DNA of 5,250 nucleotides from an uncultured bacterium (lineage in GTDB: Bacteria > Bacillota > Clostridia > TANB77 > CAG-508). The stretch's first letter is position 1; every line of letters starts with the position of its first letter. The DNA lies in the NCBI GenBank assembly GCA_905215845.1, contig CAJMRU010000085.1, positions 1-5,250 of the forward strand. Direction: 5' to 3'. Below the pieces are notes generated by a model. It was not told the origin of the DNA. It did not search any database and worked only from the letters and a program-made list of their open reading frames with translations. Shown in pieces: positions 1-5,250 of the stretch. Made by a program: the position numbers and the translations under genes.

Positions 1-16
1 AACTATAAAATTTAAA

Positions 17-229
17 TTAGTATAATTTCTGCAATAAATTCATAAAATTATACACCATTATTATATTTATTGTTGAAAATACAATTAAAGCTCCTAATGT
101 TATTGTTAACCATTTGTGTTTTCTTATCTTTCTTTTTATTCCTTCTAAGCCCGTTTTATTTTCACTTTTCCTTCTTTTAATTCCAGATGTCCCATATATT
201 TTTAATACATTTTCATTTGTATATTGCAT
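17..229 (-). CDS. Small basic single-pass membrane protein, unknown function (70 aa)
   Basis: I do not recognise this family. The ATG at 229-227 is preceded by AGGAGG (243-238) with an 8-nt spacer, which fixes the start. The first 39 residues are hydrophilic and strongly basic, with two clusters: KRRK at 18-21 and KRKIRKHK at 32-39. A single hydrophobic segment (about 40-61, from WLTITLG to IIMVYN) follows, then a short NLLQKLY tail. By the positive-inside rule the long basic N-terminus should be cytoplasmic, with the C-terminus outside. There is no signal-peptidase site or known catalytic motif. The gene lies downstream of, and in the same orientation as, the two-pass membrane protein gene at 321-572. 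A terminator at 279-318 sits between them, so it probably has its own promoter. The gene is complete, ending at TAA 19-17 close to the window edge. The reading frame and start look solid; the function is unknown. Confidence 0.8.
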   Translation of the reverse strand: MQYTNENVLKIYGTSGIKRRKSENKTGLEGIKRKIRKHKWLTITLGALIVFSTINIIMVYNFMNLLQKLY

Positions 230-249
230 AACACATCCCTCCTATTATA

Positions 250-280
250 TGTATATGCTATAAATTTACTATTATGACAA
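250..280 (-). promoter_or_regulatory. Candidate promoter of the 70-aa gene (weak)
   Basis: On the minus strand TTGTCA (280-275, five of six consensus bases) is followed by TATACA (255-250) with a 19-bp spacer, longer than the usual 16-18. The predicted start would fall almost at the ribosome-binding site, leaving a very short leader. The -35 box overlaps the T-run of the terminator at 279-318. Read-through from the upstream gene is the alternative. Confidence 0.3.
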
Positions 281-318
281 AAAAGATAAGAATAGAAATT
301 TCCATTCTTATCTTTTTT
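279..318 (-). terminator. Intrinsic terminator, bidirectional, after the 83-aa gene
   Basis: A 15-bp perfect inverted repeat pairs 279-293 with 304-318 (core GATAAGAAT / ATTCTTATC), with a 10-nt loop. The outer six pairs are A:T, so either strand ends in a U6 run. It begins three bases past the stop codon of the minus-strand gene at 321-572, which is its likely client. The stem is AT-rich and therefore only moderately stable. It separates that gene from the 70-aa gene. Confidence 0.75.
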
Positions 319-320
319 AT

Positions 321-572
321 TTATTTCTCCTCATTGTCTTTTTTATTTGATTTTACCAGTAAGTAGGTTAAAACTATTCCTGATATGAGACCTGATAGTA
401 CTAAAGATACTACCATTTTCCATGACCAACTACCATAGAATTCTTTATAGATTTCTATAATCTTGTCTAGATTACAAATTCCTCCTAAAGTTATCAATAA
501 CACAGTAAAAATTACTACTAGTGTCATCATAAAAATAATAGTTCTCCGAAGTCTTCTAAATAATTTTTTCAT
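321..572 (-). CDS. Small two-pass membrane protein, unknown function (83 aa)
   Basis: I do not recognise this family. The ATG at 572-570 has AGGAGG (584-579) six bases upstream, and a strong promoter lies just beyond (611-639). The N-terminus is short and basic (KKLFRRLRR, residues 2-10). It is followed by a first membrane segment (about 11-32, TIIFMMTLVV to LGGI), a roughly 20-residue loop containing YKEFYGSWSWK, a second membrane segment (about 53-73, MVVSLVLSGLISGIVLTYLLV) and a charged tail (KSNKKDNEEK). Basic residues at the N-terminus and just after TM2 suggest both ends are cytoplasmic with the aromatic loop outside. The second segment has small residues (SGLISG) of the kind that support helix packing. 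The gene has its own promoter and terminator, so it looks monocistronic. It could be a small membrane regulator or a holin-like protein, but nothing in the sequence decides this. Confidence 0.8.
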   Translation of the reverse strand: MKKLFRRLRRTIIFMMTLVVIFTVLLITLGGICNLDKIIEIYKEFYGSWSWKMVVSLVLSGLISGIVLTYLLVKSNKKDNEEK

Positions 573-610
573 GTTTTTCCTCCTATATGCACTTTTGCTA
601 ATTTTTTATA

Positions 611-639
611 ATTATACTATATCATAACTAATTTTTCAA
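611..639 (-). promoter_or_regulatory. Sigma-A type promoter of the 83-aa gene
   Basis: On the minus strand TTGAAA (639-634) and TATAAT (616-611) are separated by exactly 17 bp. The predicted transcript start near 604 gives a leader of about 32 nt carrying the AGGAGG site. The match is close to consensus, so expression in growing cells is likely. Confidence 0.75.
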
Positions 640-659
640 CTTTCTTCATATTATTTTTA

Positions 660-688
660 TTGCAAAATTTCATATCTTATGTTATATT
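660..688 (+). promoter_or_regulatory. Sigma-A type promoter of the 53-aa gene, extended -10
   Basis: TTGCAA (660-665) and TATATT (683-688) are 17 bp apart. TG at 680-681 completes an extended -10 element (TGT before TATATT). The predicted start is near 695, about 48 nt before the ATG at 743. It is back to back with the promoter at 611-639, and the two -35 boxes are only 20 bp apart. Confidence 0.7.
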
Positions 689-699
689 TTTAAGGAAAC

Positions 700-713
700 A
701 AAGAATATTCTTT
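700..713. other. Perfect 14-bp palindrome just past the predicted start (possible operator)
   Basis: AAAGAATATTCTTT is a perfect palindrome centred between 706 and 707. It lies about 5 to 19 nt after the predicted transcript start of the 53-aa gene, where a bound dimeric repressor would block transcription. No known operator consensus is recognised, and palindromes of A and T arise readily by chance in DNA this AT-rich. Confidence 0.35.
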
Positions 714-742
714 TTAAGCTTTTTCAACAAGGAGGTTACATT

Positions 743-904
743 ATGAACAAAAAAGCTCTCGTAACAATTTTAACTATTTCTTGTGGATTTATATTATATA
801 ATCTACTAAAGAAATTTAGTATTCAGCAAGCCAACAAAATAATACCATCTAGTTCTGTATTTAGTGCTATAAAGAATACTCAAAATTCTTATAAAAAGAT
901 TTAA
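743..904 (+). CDS. Small membrane-anchored protein, unknown function (53 aa)
   Basis: This is a short open frame with every mark of a real gene. AAGGAGG at 729-735 is a near-ideal ribosome-binding site seven bases before the ATG. A promoter with an extended -10 lies at 660-688, and a terminator follows at 944-977. The 53-residue product starts MNKKALVTIL, has one hydrophobic segment (about 5-22, ALVTILTISCGFILYNLL), then a KK pair and a polar, serine- and lysine-rich tail (KKFSIQQANK ... YKKI). This looks like an N-terminal membrane anchor with a short tail of about 30 residues. The only cysteine (C14) lies inside the hydrophobic run and does not sit in a proper lipobox. I recognise no family. 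It is divergent from the 83-aa gene and convergent with uvrC. It is well supported as a translated gene by signals, but function is unknown and homologues would be the test. Confidence 0.75.
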   Translation: MNKKALVTILTISCGFILYNLLKKFSIQQANKIIPSSSVFSAIKNTQNSYKKI

Positions 905-943
905 TTTGGTTTGGTTATAGCTGAAAATAAGAAATGTTCTTTA

Positions 944-977
944 GAAAGCCTTGCGATTATTATTGCAAGGCTTTTTC
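944..977 (+). terminator. Intrinsic terminator of the 53-aa gene, overlapping the end of uvrC
   Basis: AAAGCCTTGC (945-954) pairs with GCAAGGCTTT (965-974) around a 10-nt loop. On the plus strand it runs into TTTTTC and further T-rich sequence, a typical intrinsic terminator 40 nt after the 53-aa gene. On the minus strand the same hairpin is followed only by a short TTTC, so it would terminate uvrC less well. The right arm is uvrC coding sequence, and the uvrC stop (962-960) lies in the loop. Confidence 0.8.
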
Positions 978-2762
978 ATTTTTTATATTTTTAGCAATCT
1001 CTTTTGTTATCCCTTTTACTTCCATTAGCTCTTCAATCGTTGCTTTCTTAATTTTTGATACACTTCCAAATTTCTTAAGTAATTCTCTTTTTCTTTTTTC
1101 TCCAATTCCTACAATATCATCTAATTCAGACTTTGTTGTAGCTTTATCTCTTAATTTCCTATGATATGTTATCGCAGTATCATGAACAGTATCTTGAAAT
1201 TTTGTAATTAAGTTCATAAGAGTTTCCGATATTTCTAATTCTTCCCTGTTTTCATTCATTAAAGCTCTTGTTTGGTGTTTATCATTTTTTACCATTCCAT
1301 ATACAGCTATGTTTACTCCATCATTCCTATATTTTTCTATTGCTCTTTTTGTAGCCTTTATTTGTGTTATTCCCCCATCTGCAAATATTACATCAGGCAA
1401 TGTTCCAAATCCTCCATTTATATCTTCAATAGAGTGTTTAATTCTTCTTGTTATAACTTCTTCCATGCATTTAGGGTCATCTTGTCCATAAACTGTCTTT
1501 ATTTTAAATCTTCTTGATAAATTTTTCTTGATTACTCCATCTTGCATTACACACATTGCTGCTACCATATATTCTCCAGAAATATTTGATATATCATATG
1601 TTTCTATCTTTCTTGGAAGTTTATCTAATTTTAATACATTTTTTAATTCTATTAATATCTCACTTTTATCTTTTTCTTTATTTTGTAATGTAACTTTTGC
1701 ATTATTTTCAGCCATTTCAACAAATCTTAGTTTTTCACCTTTTTTAGGAGTTTTTATTTCCACTTTTTTTCCTAATTCTGTTGATAACCAGTGTTCAATA
1801 GCTTCTTTATCTTCTATTTCTTCTTTCATCATTATTTTGTTTGGAATATTTGGATTATCAAAATAGTATTGTTTTATAAATCCTGATAATATTTCTTTAT
1901 CTTCCATATCTTTTAAGTCTTTATAGAAATAATGTTCTCTTCCTATCATTTTACTTCCTCTAACAAAGAATATCTCTATACATAGTTCTAATTCTGTTTT
2001 TGCCAATCCTATTACATCTATATTGTTTTCTGAAATATTTGATACTTTTTGTTTTGTTGATACTCTTTCTATTGCTTGAATTTTATCTCGTAAATATGCT
2101 GCTTTTTCATAGTCCATTTTTTCTGCTGCAAATTTCATTTGTTCTTGTATTTCTTTTATAATTTTACTTGTCTTTCCTTCTAGTAAATCTATTATTTCAT
2201 TTATTTGTTCTCTATACTCCTCTTTATTAACATTACCCATACATGGAGCTAGACATCGATTTATATGATAGTTTAAACATGGTCTTGTTCTATCTTTTAG
2301 GACTTTACATTGATGTATTTTATATCTTTCTTTTATAAAATCCAACATCTCTTTTGCAGCTCCTGGATTTGCATATGGTCCAAAATATTTTGAACCGTCA
2401 TTTATTATTCTTCTTGTATAATATACTCCTGGATAGTCTGATTTTATATCTATTTTTATATATGGATATGTTTTGTCATCTTTTAATAAAACATTGAATT
2501 TAGGCCTATTTTTCTTGATTAAATTACATTCTAATATAAGTGCTTCTGCTTCATTATCAACAACTATATATTCAAAATGATCTATCAAACTTACCATTTT
2601 TTCTATTCTTGCAGTTTTATTATTTTTTCTGAAATACTGTCTTACTCTATTTCTTAATGACACTGCTTTACCTACATATATGATGTTATCATCTTTATCT
2701 CTCATAACATATACACCGGGTTTAGGTGGTAATTTTTTTAGTTCCTCTTCTATATTGAACAT
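960..2762 (-). CDS. uvrC: UvrABC system protein C (excision nuclease subunit)
   Basis: UvrC makes both incisions around a DNA lesion after UvrA and UvrB have marked it (nucleotide excision repair, cytoplasm). All expected domains are present in order over 600 residues, the normal length. The GIY-YIG nuclease for the 3' incision has GVY 16-18, YVGK 29-32, R39 and catalytic E78. Next is a four-cysteine cluster (C152, C162, C170, C174), conserved in the family and reported to bind iron-sulfur in some members. A UVR motif that contacts UvrB lies at about 203-236 (EKMDYEKAAYLRD). The RNase H-like 5'-incision domain has D390 in DISN, D428/D429, D462 in ADGG, and H527. Two C-terminal helix-hairpin-helix motifs (about 548-595, VGIGEKRKRELL and VKGITKEIAKNI) bind DNA. 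The start ATG follows AAGAGGA (2774-2768) by five bases. The gene appears monocistronic, with a consensus promoter upstream. Its last codons form part of the terminator of the convergent 53-aa gene. Confidence 0.97.
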   Translation of the reverse strand: MFNIEEELKKLPPKPGVYVMRDKDDNIIYVGKAVSLRNRVRQYFRKNNKTARIEKMVSLIDHFEYIVVDNEAEALILECNLIKKNRPKFNVLLKDDKTYPYIKIDIKSDYPGVYYTRRIINDGSKYFGPYANPGAAKEMLDFIKERYKIHQCKVLKDRTRPCLNYHINRCLAPCMGNVNKEEYREQINEIIDLLEGKTSKIIKEIQEQMKFAAEKMDYEKAAYLRDKIQAIERVSTKQKVSNISENNIDVIGLAKTELELCIEIFFVRGSKMIGREHYFYKDLKDMEDKEILSGFIKQYYFDNPNIPNKIMMKEEIEDKEAIEHWLSTELGKKVEIKTPKKGEKLRFVEMAENNAKVTLQNKEKDKSEILIELKNVLKLDKLPRKIETYDISNISGEYMVAAMCVMQDGVIKKNLSRRFKIKTVYGQDDPKCMEEVITRRIKHSIEDINGGFGTLPDVIFADGGITQIKATKRAIEKYRNDGVNIAVYGMVKNDKHQTRALMNENREELEISETLMNLITKFQDTVHDTAITYHRKLRDKATTKSELDDIVGIGEKRKRELLKKFGSVSKIKKATIEELMEVKGITKEIAKNIKNEKALQ

Positions 2763-2798
2763 TTTATTCCTCTTCTTTTCTATTTTTATTTCAGTTGT

Positions 2799-2827
2799 AT
2801 TATACTAAACTATCGATTTTATGTCAA
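2799..2827 (-). promoter_or_regulatory. Consensus sigma-A promoter of uvrC
   Basis: On the minus strand TTGACA (2827-2822) and TATAAT (2804-2799) match the consensus perfectly with a 17-bp spacer. The predicted start near 2792 gives a leader of about 30 nt. No Gram-positive LexA box (GAAC-N4-GTTC type) overlaps it, so uvrC looks constitutive here, as far as the sequence shows. Confidence 0.85.
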
Positions 2828-2912
2828 ATGTATTTACTCTTTTCTTTACTATTCAGTTTTCTGTTTGAGGTCAATATTATGCGAATAGTTTTCAATTTTT
2901 TTCACAATGGAC

Positions 2913-2944
2913 TTGCTCATTTTCATATTTTATTGTAATATAAT
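2913..2944 (+). promoter_or_regulatory. Candidate glmS promoter (weak)
   Basis: TATAAT (2939-2944) is a perfect -10 box about 60 bp before the ribozyme. The best -35 match, TTGCTC (2913-2918), is 20 bp away, which is too far for a good sigma-A promoter, and nothing better lies at 16-18 bp. A start near 2951 would give a 5' leader of about 54 nt before the cleavage site, consistent with how glmS ribozyme leaders are arranged. The location is plausible, but the exact elements are uncertain. Confidence 0.4.
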
Positions 2945-2999
2945 ACAGTAATATTAAAGTCATGCAAATTACATTAAATTAGAAAGGAGTTTTAATATA

Positions 3000-3135
3000 T
3001 AATTAGCGCCTGAACACAAACTTTTCTAGTGTTGACGAGGTTCAAAGTTATCGAATTTTCGGCGGATGCTTTGATGGCTCAACTTATAGTCATTAGTATT
3101 ATCCAAAAAGTTGTAGTAATACAATAACAAAAAAT
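3000..3135 (+). promoter_or_regulatory. glmS ribozyme (glucosamine-6-phosphate-activated self-cleaving riboswitch)
   Basis: This leader element cleaves its own mRNA when glucosamine-6-phosphate, the GlmS product, binds as cofactor. In B. subtilis the cleaved transcript is then degraded, so the enzyme limits its own synthesis. The conserved core is present unchanged: AGCGCC at the cleavage site (between A3005 and G3006), GTTGACGAGG (3031-3040) and the run from GTTATCGAA (3047) to GCGGATGC (3069). Visible pairings are P1 (AACAC 3013-3017 with GTGTT 3029-3033), TCAAAG 3042-3047 with CTTTGA 3069-3074, and GCC 3008-3010 with GGC 3061-3063. Further pairings are a short P3 (3076-3079 with 3088-3091) and P4 (GTATTA 3096-3101 with TAATAC 3117-3122). 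The P3 loop CAACTT (3080-3085) is perfectly complementary to AAGTTG (3108-3113) in the P4 loop, consistent with a pseudoknot. The 3' boundary is approximate. It lies about 57 nt before the glmS start. Confidence 0.95.
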
Positions 3136-3191
3136 AATACATATAAGTTTTATTTGCATGCCTTAATTCCAAAATATTTAGGAGGTTTATT

Positions 3192-5045
3192 ATGTGTGGA
3201 ATTGTAGGTTATATAGGAAAACAAAAAGCTAGTCCAATTTTAATTAATGGACTTATTAGATTAGAATATAGAGGTTATGATTCAGCTGGTATTTCAACTA
3301 TTGAATCTGACGGTCTATCTATTATGAAAAATAAAGGAAGAGTAAAAAATTTATACGATTTGGATGGTATTGATAAATTAGAAGGAACTATTGGTATAGC
3401 TCATACTAGATGGGCAACTCATGGAAAGCCATCAAAAGAAAATGCTCACCCTCATCAAGATAATTCAAAAACTTTTAGTGTTGTACACAATGGAATTGTT
3501 GAAAATTATAATGATTTAAGAAAATTTTTAACTGATAATGGTTACAACTTTCTTTCAGAAACAGATACTGAAATAATACCAAATTTAATTGATTTTTATT
3601 ATAAAAAAGATGATAAAAACAATTTTAAAAATACTGATATAAAAAAATTTTTATCAGCAGTAAAAAATGCTTGTTCAGATTTAAAAGGAAGTTTTGCACT
3701 AGAAATCATATGCAAAGACTTTCCAGATAATATGATTGTAGTTAGAAAAGATAGTCCTTTAGTAATAGGAAAAGGTGATGGAGAAAATTATATTTCTTCT
3801 GATATTCCTGCTATATTATCTTTTACTAGAAATTTCTATTTATTAAATGATTATGAATTTGCACTACTTTCAAGAGATGATATTAAATTTTATGATAGAA
3901 ATTTAAGTCAAATAGATAAAAAAACAAAAACTATTGAATGGGATGCTACAAGTAGTGAAAAAAATGGATTTGATGATTTTATGCTAAAAGAAATTTATGA
4001 GCAACCTACATCAATTAGAGAAACTATAGGCTCAAAATTTAGTGAAAACTCTAAATGCGAATTTGAAGAATTGAATTTCTCAAAAGAATATTTAAGTAGT
4101 ATTAATAAAATATATATAGTAGCTTGTGGAACTGCAATGCATGCTGGATTAGTTGCCAAAAATGCTATAGAAAAACTATGCAAAATAAATACAGAAGTTG
4201 ATATTGCATCTGAATTTAGATATAGAAACCCATTAATTGATAGTAAAACATTATGTATTTTCATTTCACAATCAGGTGAAACTGCTGATACTATTGCTGC
4301 TTTAAAATTATCTAAAGAAAAAGGTGCAAAGACAATTGCTATTTCCAATGTTATAGGAAGTTCAATAACTAGAGAAGCTGACTACTCTCTATATACTCAT
4401 GCAGGTCCAGAAATAGCTGTTGCTTCCACTAAAGCATATACTTCTCAAGTAACATTGTTAGTAATTCTTGCAATTTACTTTGCCGAAATCCTAGGAATTG
4501 AAAACGAAACTTTAACTGATTTAAAGAAAGAAATCTTAGAATTGCCAAAAAAAGTTGAAGAAACTTTATCAGTCTCTGAAAACGTAAAAAATATTGCAAA
4601 AACTATCTTCCAAGAAAAAGATATATTCTTCTTAGGAAGAGGTATAGATGAAACAGTTGCAAGAGAAGGTTCATTAAAACTAAAAGAAATCTCTTATATC
4701 CACTCTGAAAGCTATCCAGCTGGAGAATTAAAACATGGACCTATTGCTTTAATTGAAAATGGAATTACTGTAATTGGAATATTAACAGATTCTAATTTAG
4801 TAGAAAAATCTATTAGTAATCTTCAAGAAGTAATTACTCGTGGAGCAAAAACATTAGTTATCACTAATCAAAATTTAAATAAAGATTTATTTGATTTTGT
4901 TATCGAAATACCTAAAACTAATAGCTTTGTTTCGCCAATATTATCTATTATTCCTTTGCAATTACTTTCTTATTATATATCAAAAGAAAAAGGATTAGAT
5001 GTTGATAAACCTAGAAATCTTGCAAAATCAGTAACTGTTGAATAA
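3192..5045 (+). CDS. glmS: Glutamine--fructose-6-phosphate aminotransferase (isomerizing)
   Basis: GlmS converts fructose-6-phosphate and glutamine to glucosamine-6-phosphate and glutamate, the first committed step to UDP-GlcNAc for peptidoglycan. The N-terminal glutaminase domain (about 1-240) has the nucleophile C2, exposed when Met is removed, RGYDSAG at 27-33, HTRWATHG at 71-78 (R73, W74), HNG 99-101 and TDTE at 124-127. The first sugar-isomerase (SIS) domain has ACGTA at 311-315 and SQSGET at 359-364. The second has GRG 482-484 and a catalytic block with K496, E499 and H515 (in KHGP), matching E. coli K485, E488 and H504. The C-terminus PRNLAKSVTVE is the family signature, with the active-site lysine at 612. 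Length is 617 residues, close to the usual 600-610. AGGAGG (3180-3185) lies six bases before the ATG. Expression is expected to be under feedback control by the ribozyme just upstream. The gene appears monocistronic and convergent with bofA. Confidence 0.98.
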   Translation: MCGIVGYIGKQKASPILINGLIRLEYRGYDSAGISTIESDGLSIMKNKGRVKNLYDLDGIDKLEGTIGIAHTRWATHGKPSKENAHPHQDNSKTFSVVHNGIVENYNDLRKFLTDNGYNFLSETDTEIIPNLIDFYYKKDDKNNFKNTDIKKFLSAVKNACSDLKGSFALEIICKDFPDNMIVVRKDSPLVIGKGDGENYISSDIPAILSFTRNFYLLNDYEFALLSRDDIKFYDRNLSQIDKKTKTIEWDATSSEKNGFDDFMLKEIYEQPTSIRETIGSKFSENSKCEFEELNFSKEYLSSINKIYIVACGTAMHAGLVAKNAIEKLCKINTEVDIASEFRYRNPLIDSKTLCIFISQSGETADTIAALKLSKEKGAKTIAISNVIGSSITREADYSLYTHAGPEIAVASTKAYTSQVTLLVILAIYFAEILGIENETLTDLKKEILELPKKVEETLSVSENVKNIAKTIFQEKDIFFLGRGIDETVAREGSLKLKEISYIHSESYPAGELKHGPIALIENGITVIGILTDSNLVEKSISNLQEVITRGAKTLVITNQNLNKDLFDFVIEIPKTNSFVSPILSIIPLQLLSYYISKEKGLDVDKPRNLAKSVTVE

Positions 5046-5093
5046 AAAATGATTTTGGGGTCGGAGTGAAAAATCACTCCGACCCCAAAATCA
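5044..5093 (-). terminator. Terminator with a perfect 20-bp GC-rich stem, oriented for bofA
   Basis: Positions 5050-5069 pair perfectly with 5074-5093 around an AAAA loop; the core is GGGGTCGGAGTGA. On the minus strand the stem is followed directly by six U residues (complement of 5044-5049), making a strong intrinsic terminator for bofA. That U-run overlaps the glmS stop codon. On the plus strand the stem is followed by CTCAAAAATC with no U-run, so glmS would rely on the hairpin alone or on RNA 3'-end trimming. The GC-rich core stands out against the AT-rich surroundings. Confidence 0.85.
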
Positions 5094-5112
5094 CTCAAAA
5101 ATCATGGTAAAA

Positions 5113-5250
5113 TTATTGTATCAACAATTTTATTATAACTATCAGTACTGCACCCGGTATTCCTAATAATCCAACCATTATACTTGTAAAAATATTTAAG
5201 CCTATATGAAAGTTATATATACTACCTATTAAATTAATTATATAAATACA
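5113..5250 (-). CDS. bofA: BofA family protein, C-terminal part (partial; pro-sigma-K processing inhibitor)
   Basis: Only the last 45 residues lie in the window; the start is beyond the right edge. The frame reads CIYIINLIG ... GLNIFTSIMVGLLGIPGAV ... IVIIKLLIQ and stops at TAA 5115-5113. The block N-[IL]-x-T-x-x-[MI]-x-G-[IL]-LGIPG followed by a hydrophobic run and IK near the end matches my memory of the C-terminus of B. subtilis BofA (about 87 aa). BofA is an integral membrane protein of the forespore outer membrane that, with SpoIVFA, holds the protease SpoIVFB inactive until engulfment signalling releases it to process pro-sigma-K. The gene converges on glmS and has its own terminator. 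The family match rests on this short conserved tail, so the symbol is likely but not proven. BofA-like proteins also occur in clostridia where the sigma-K pathway differs. Confidence 0.8.
   Translation of the reverse strand, partial: CIYIINLIGSIYNFHIGLNIFTSIMVGLLGIPGAVLIVIIKLLIQ

Noticed and set aside
17..572. The left-hand small membrane proteins and the hairpin at 279-318 as a toxin-antitoxin or type I toxin locus
   Set aside because: Both proteins are larger and differently organised than typical type I toxins, the hairpin fits a plain terminator, and I see no antisense RNA promoter or repeats to support such a system.
743..904. The 53-aa protein as a lipoprotein, because of the cysteine in LTISCG
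   Set aside because: The -3 position is threonine rather than a typical leucine, and the hydrophobic segment continues past the cysteine (GFILYNLL), unlike a cleaved lipoprotein signal peptide.
934..1866. Several plus-strand open frames of 60-112 codons opposite uvrC
   Set aside because: They lie antisense inside the conserved uvrC coding sequence, have low-complexity F/S/I-rich translations typical of reversed AT-rich genes, and lack ribosome-binding sites.
2882..2893. CGAATAGTTTTC resembling half of a Gram-positive LexA box upstream of uvrC
   Set aside because: The second half does not match GTTCG and the site is about 55 bp upstream of the uvrC -35 box, so it would not be expected to control it.
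2962..3004. A tiny frame ATG-CAA-ATT-ACA-TTA-AAT-TAG and a following AAAGGAG before the ribozyme, as a possible leader peptide
   Set aside because: The six-codon frame has no ribosome-binding site, and the AAAGGAG is followed by no usable start codon before a stop in the ribozyme. Probably chance in purine-rich sequence.
3995..4348. A 117-codon minus-strand open frame inside glmS
   Set aside because: It is antisense to the conserved first SIS domain of GlmS and has no promoter or ribosome-binding site of its own; a shadow of the real gene.

Overview
The window is AT-rich, with consensus TTGACA/TATAAT-type promoters and strong AGGAGG ribosome-binding sites. It carries a self-cleaving glmS ribozyme leader and, at the right edge, the end of a BofA-family sporulation membrane protein. 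Together these point to a spore-forming, low-GC Firmicute, most likely in class Clostridia. I cannot name the genus. The two long genes are ordinary housekeeping genes, and I see no phage, insertion-sequence or CRISPR signal.

Layout, left to right. Two short minus-strand membrane-protein genes (17-229 and 321-572) are separated by an intrinsic terminator at 279-318. Next is a divergent intergenic region (573-742) with back-to-back promoters: one drives the 321-572 gene leftward, the other drives a 53-codon plus-strand gene (743-904). That small gene ends in a terminator (944-977) that overlaps the last codons and stop of the convergent uvrC gene. uvrC (960-2762, minus) is complete, with all catalytic residues visible, and is transcribed from a near-perfect promoter at 2799-2827. 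The 429-bp region 2763-3191 holds the uvrC promoter, a weaker candidate glmS promoter and the glmS ribozyme (about 3000-3135). glmS follows (3192-5045, plus). A perfect 20-bp GC-rich hairpin (5050-5093) separates it from the C-terminal part of a convergent bofA gene (5113-5250, minus, continuing past the right edge).

Functionally, UvrC is the dual-incision nuclease of nucleotide excision repair. GlmS makes glucosamine-6-phosphate for cell-wall precursors, and its own product triggers cleavage of its mRNA through the ribozyme. BofA restrains the membrane protease that activates pro-sigma-K in the mother cell. No shared pathway links these neighbours. The least characterised parts are the three small single- or two-pass membrane proteins at the left. 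Of these, the 53-aa gene stands out: it has a promoter, a palindrome just downstream of the predicted transcription start, a strong ribosome-binding site and a terminator, yet is short enough to be missed by standard gene calling.
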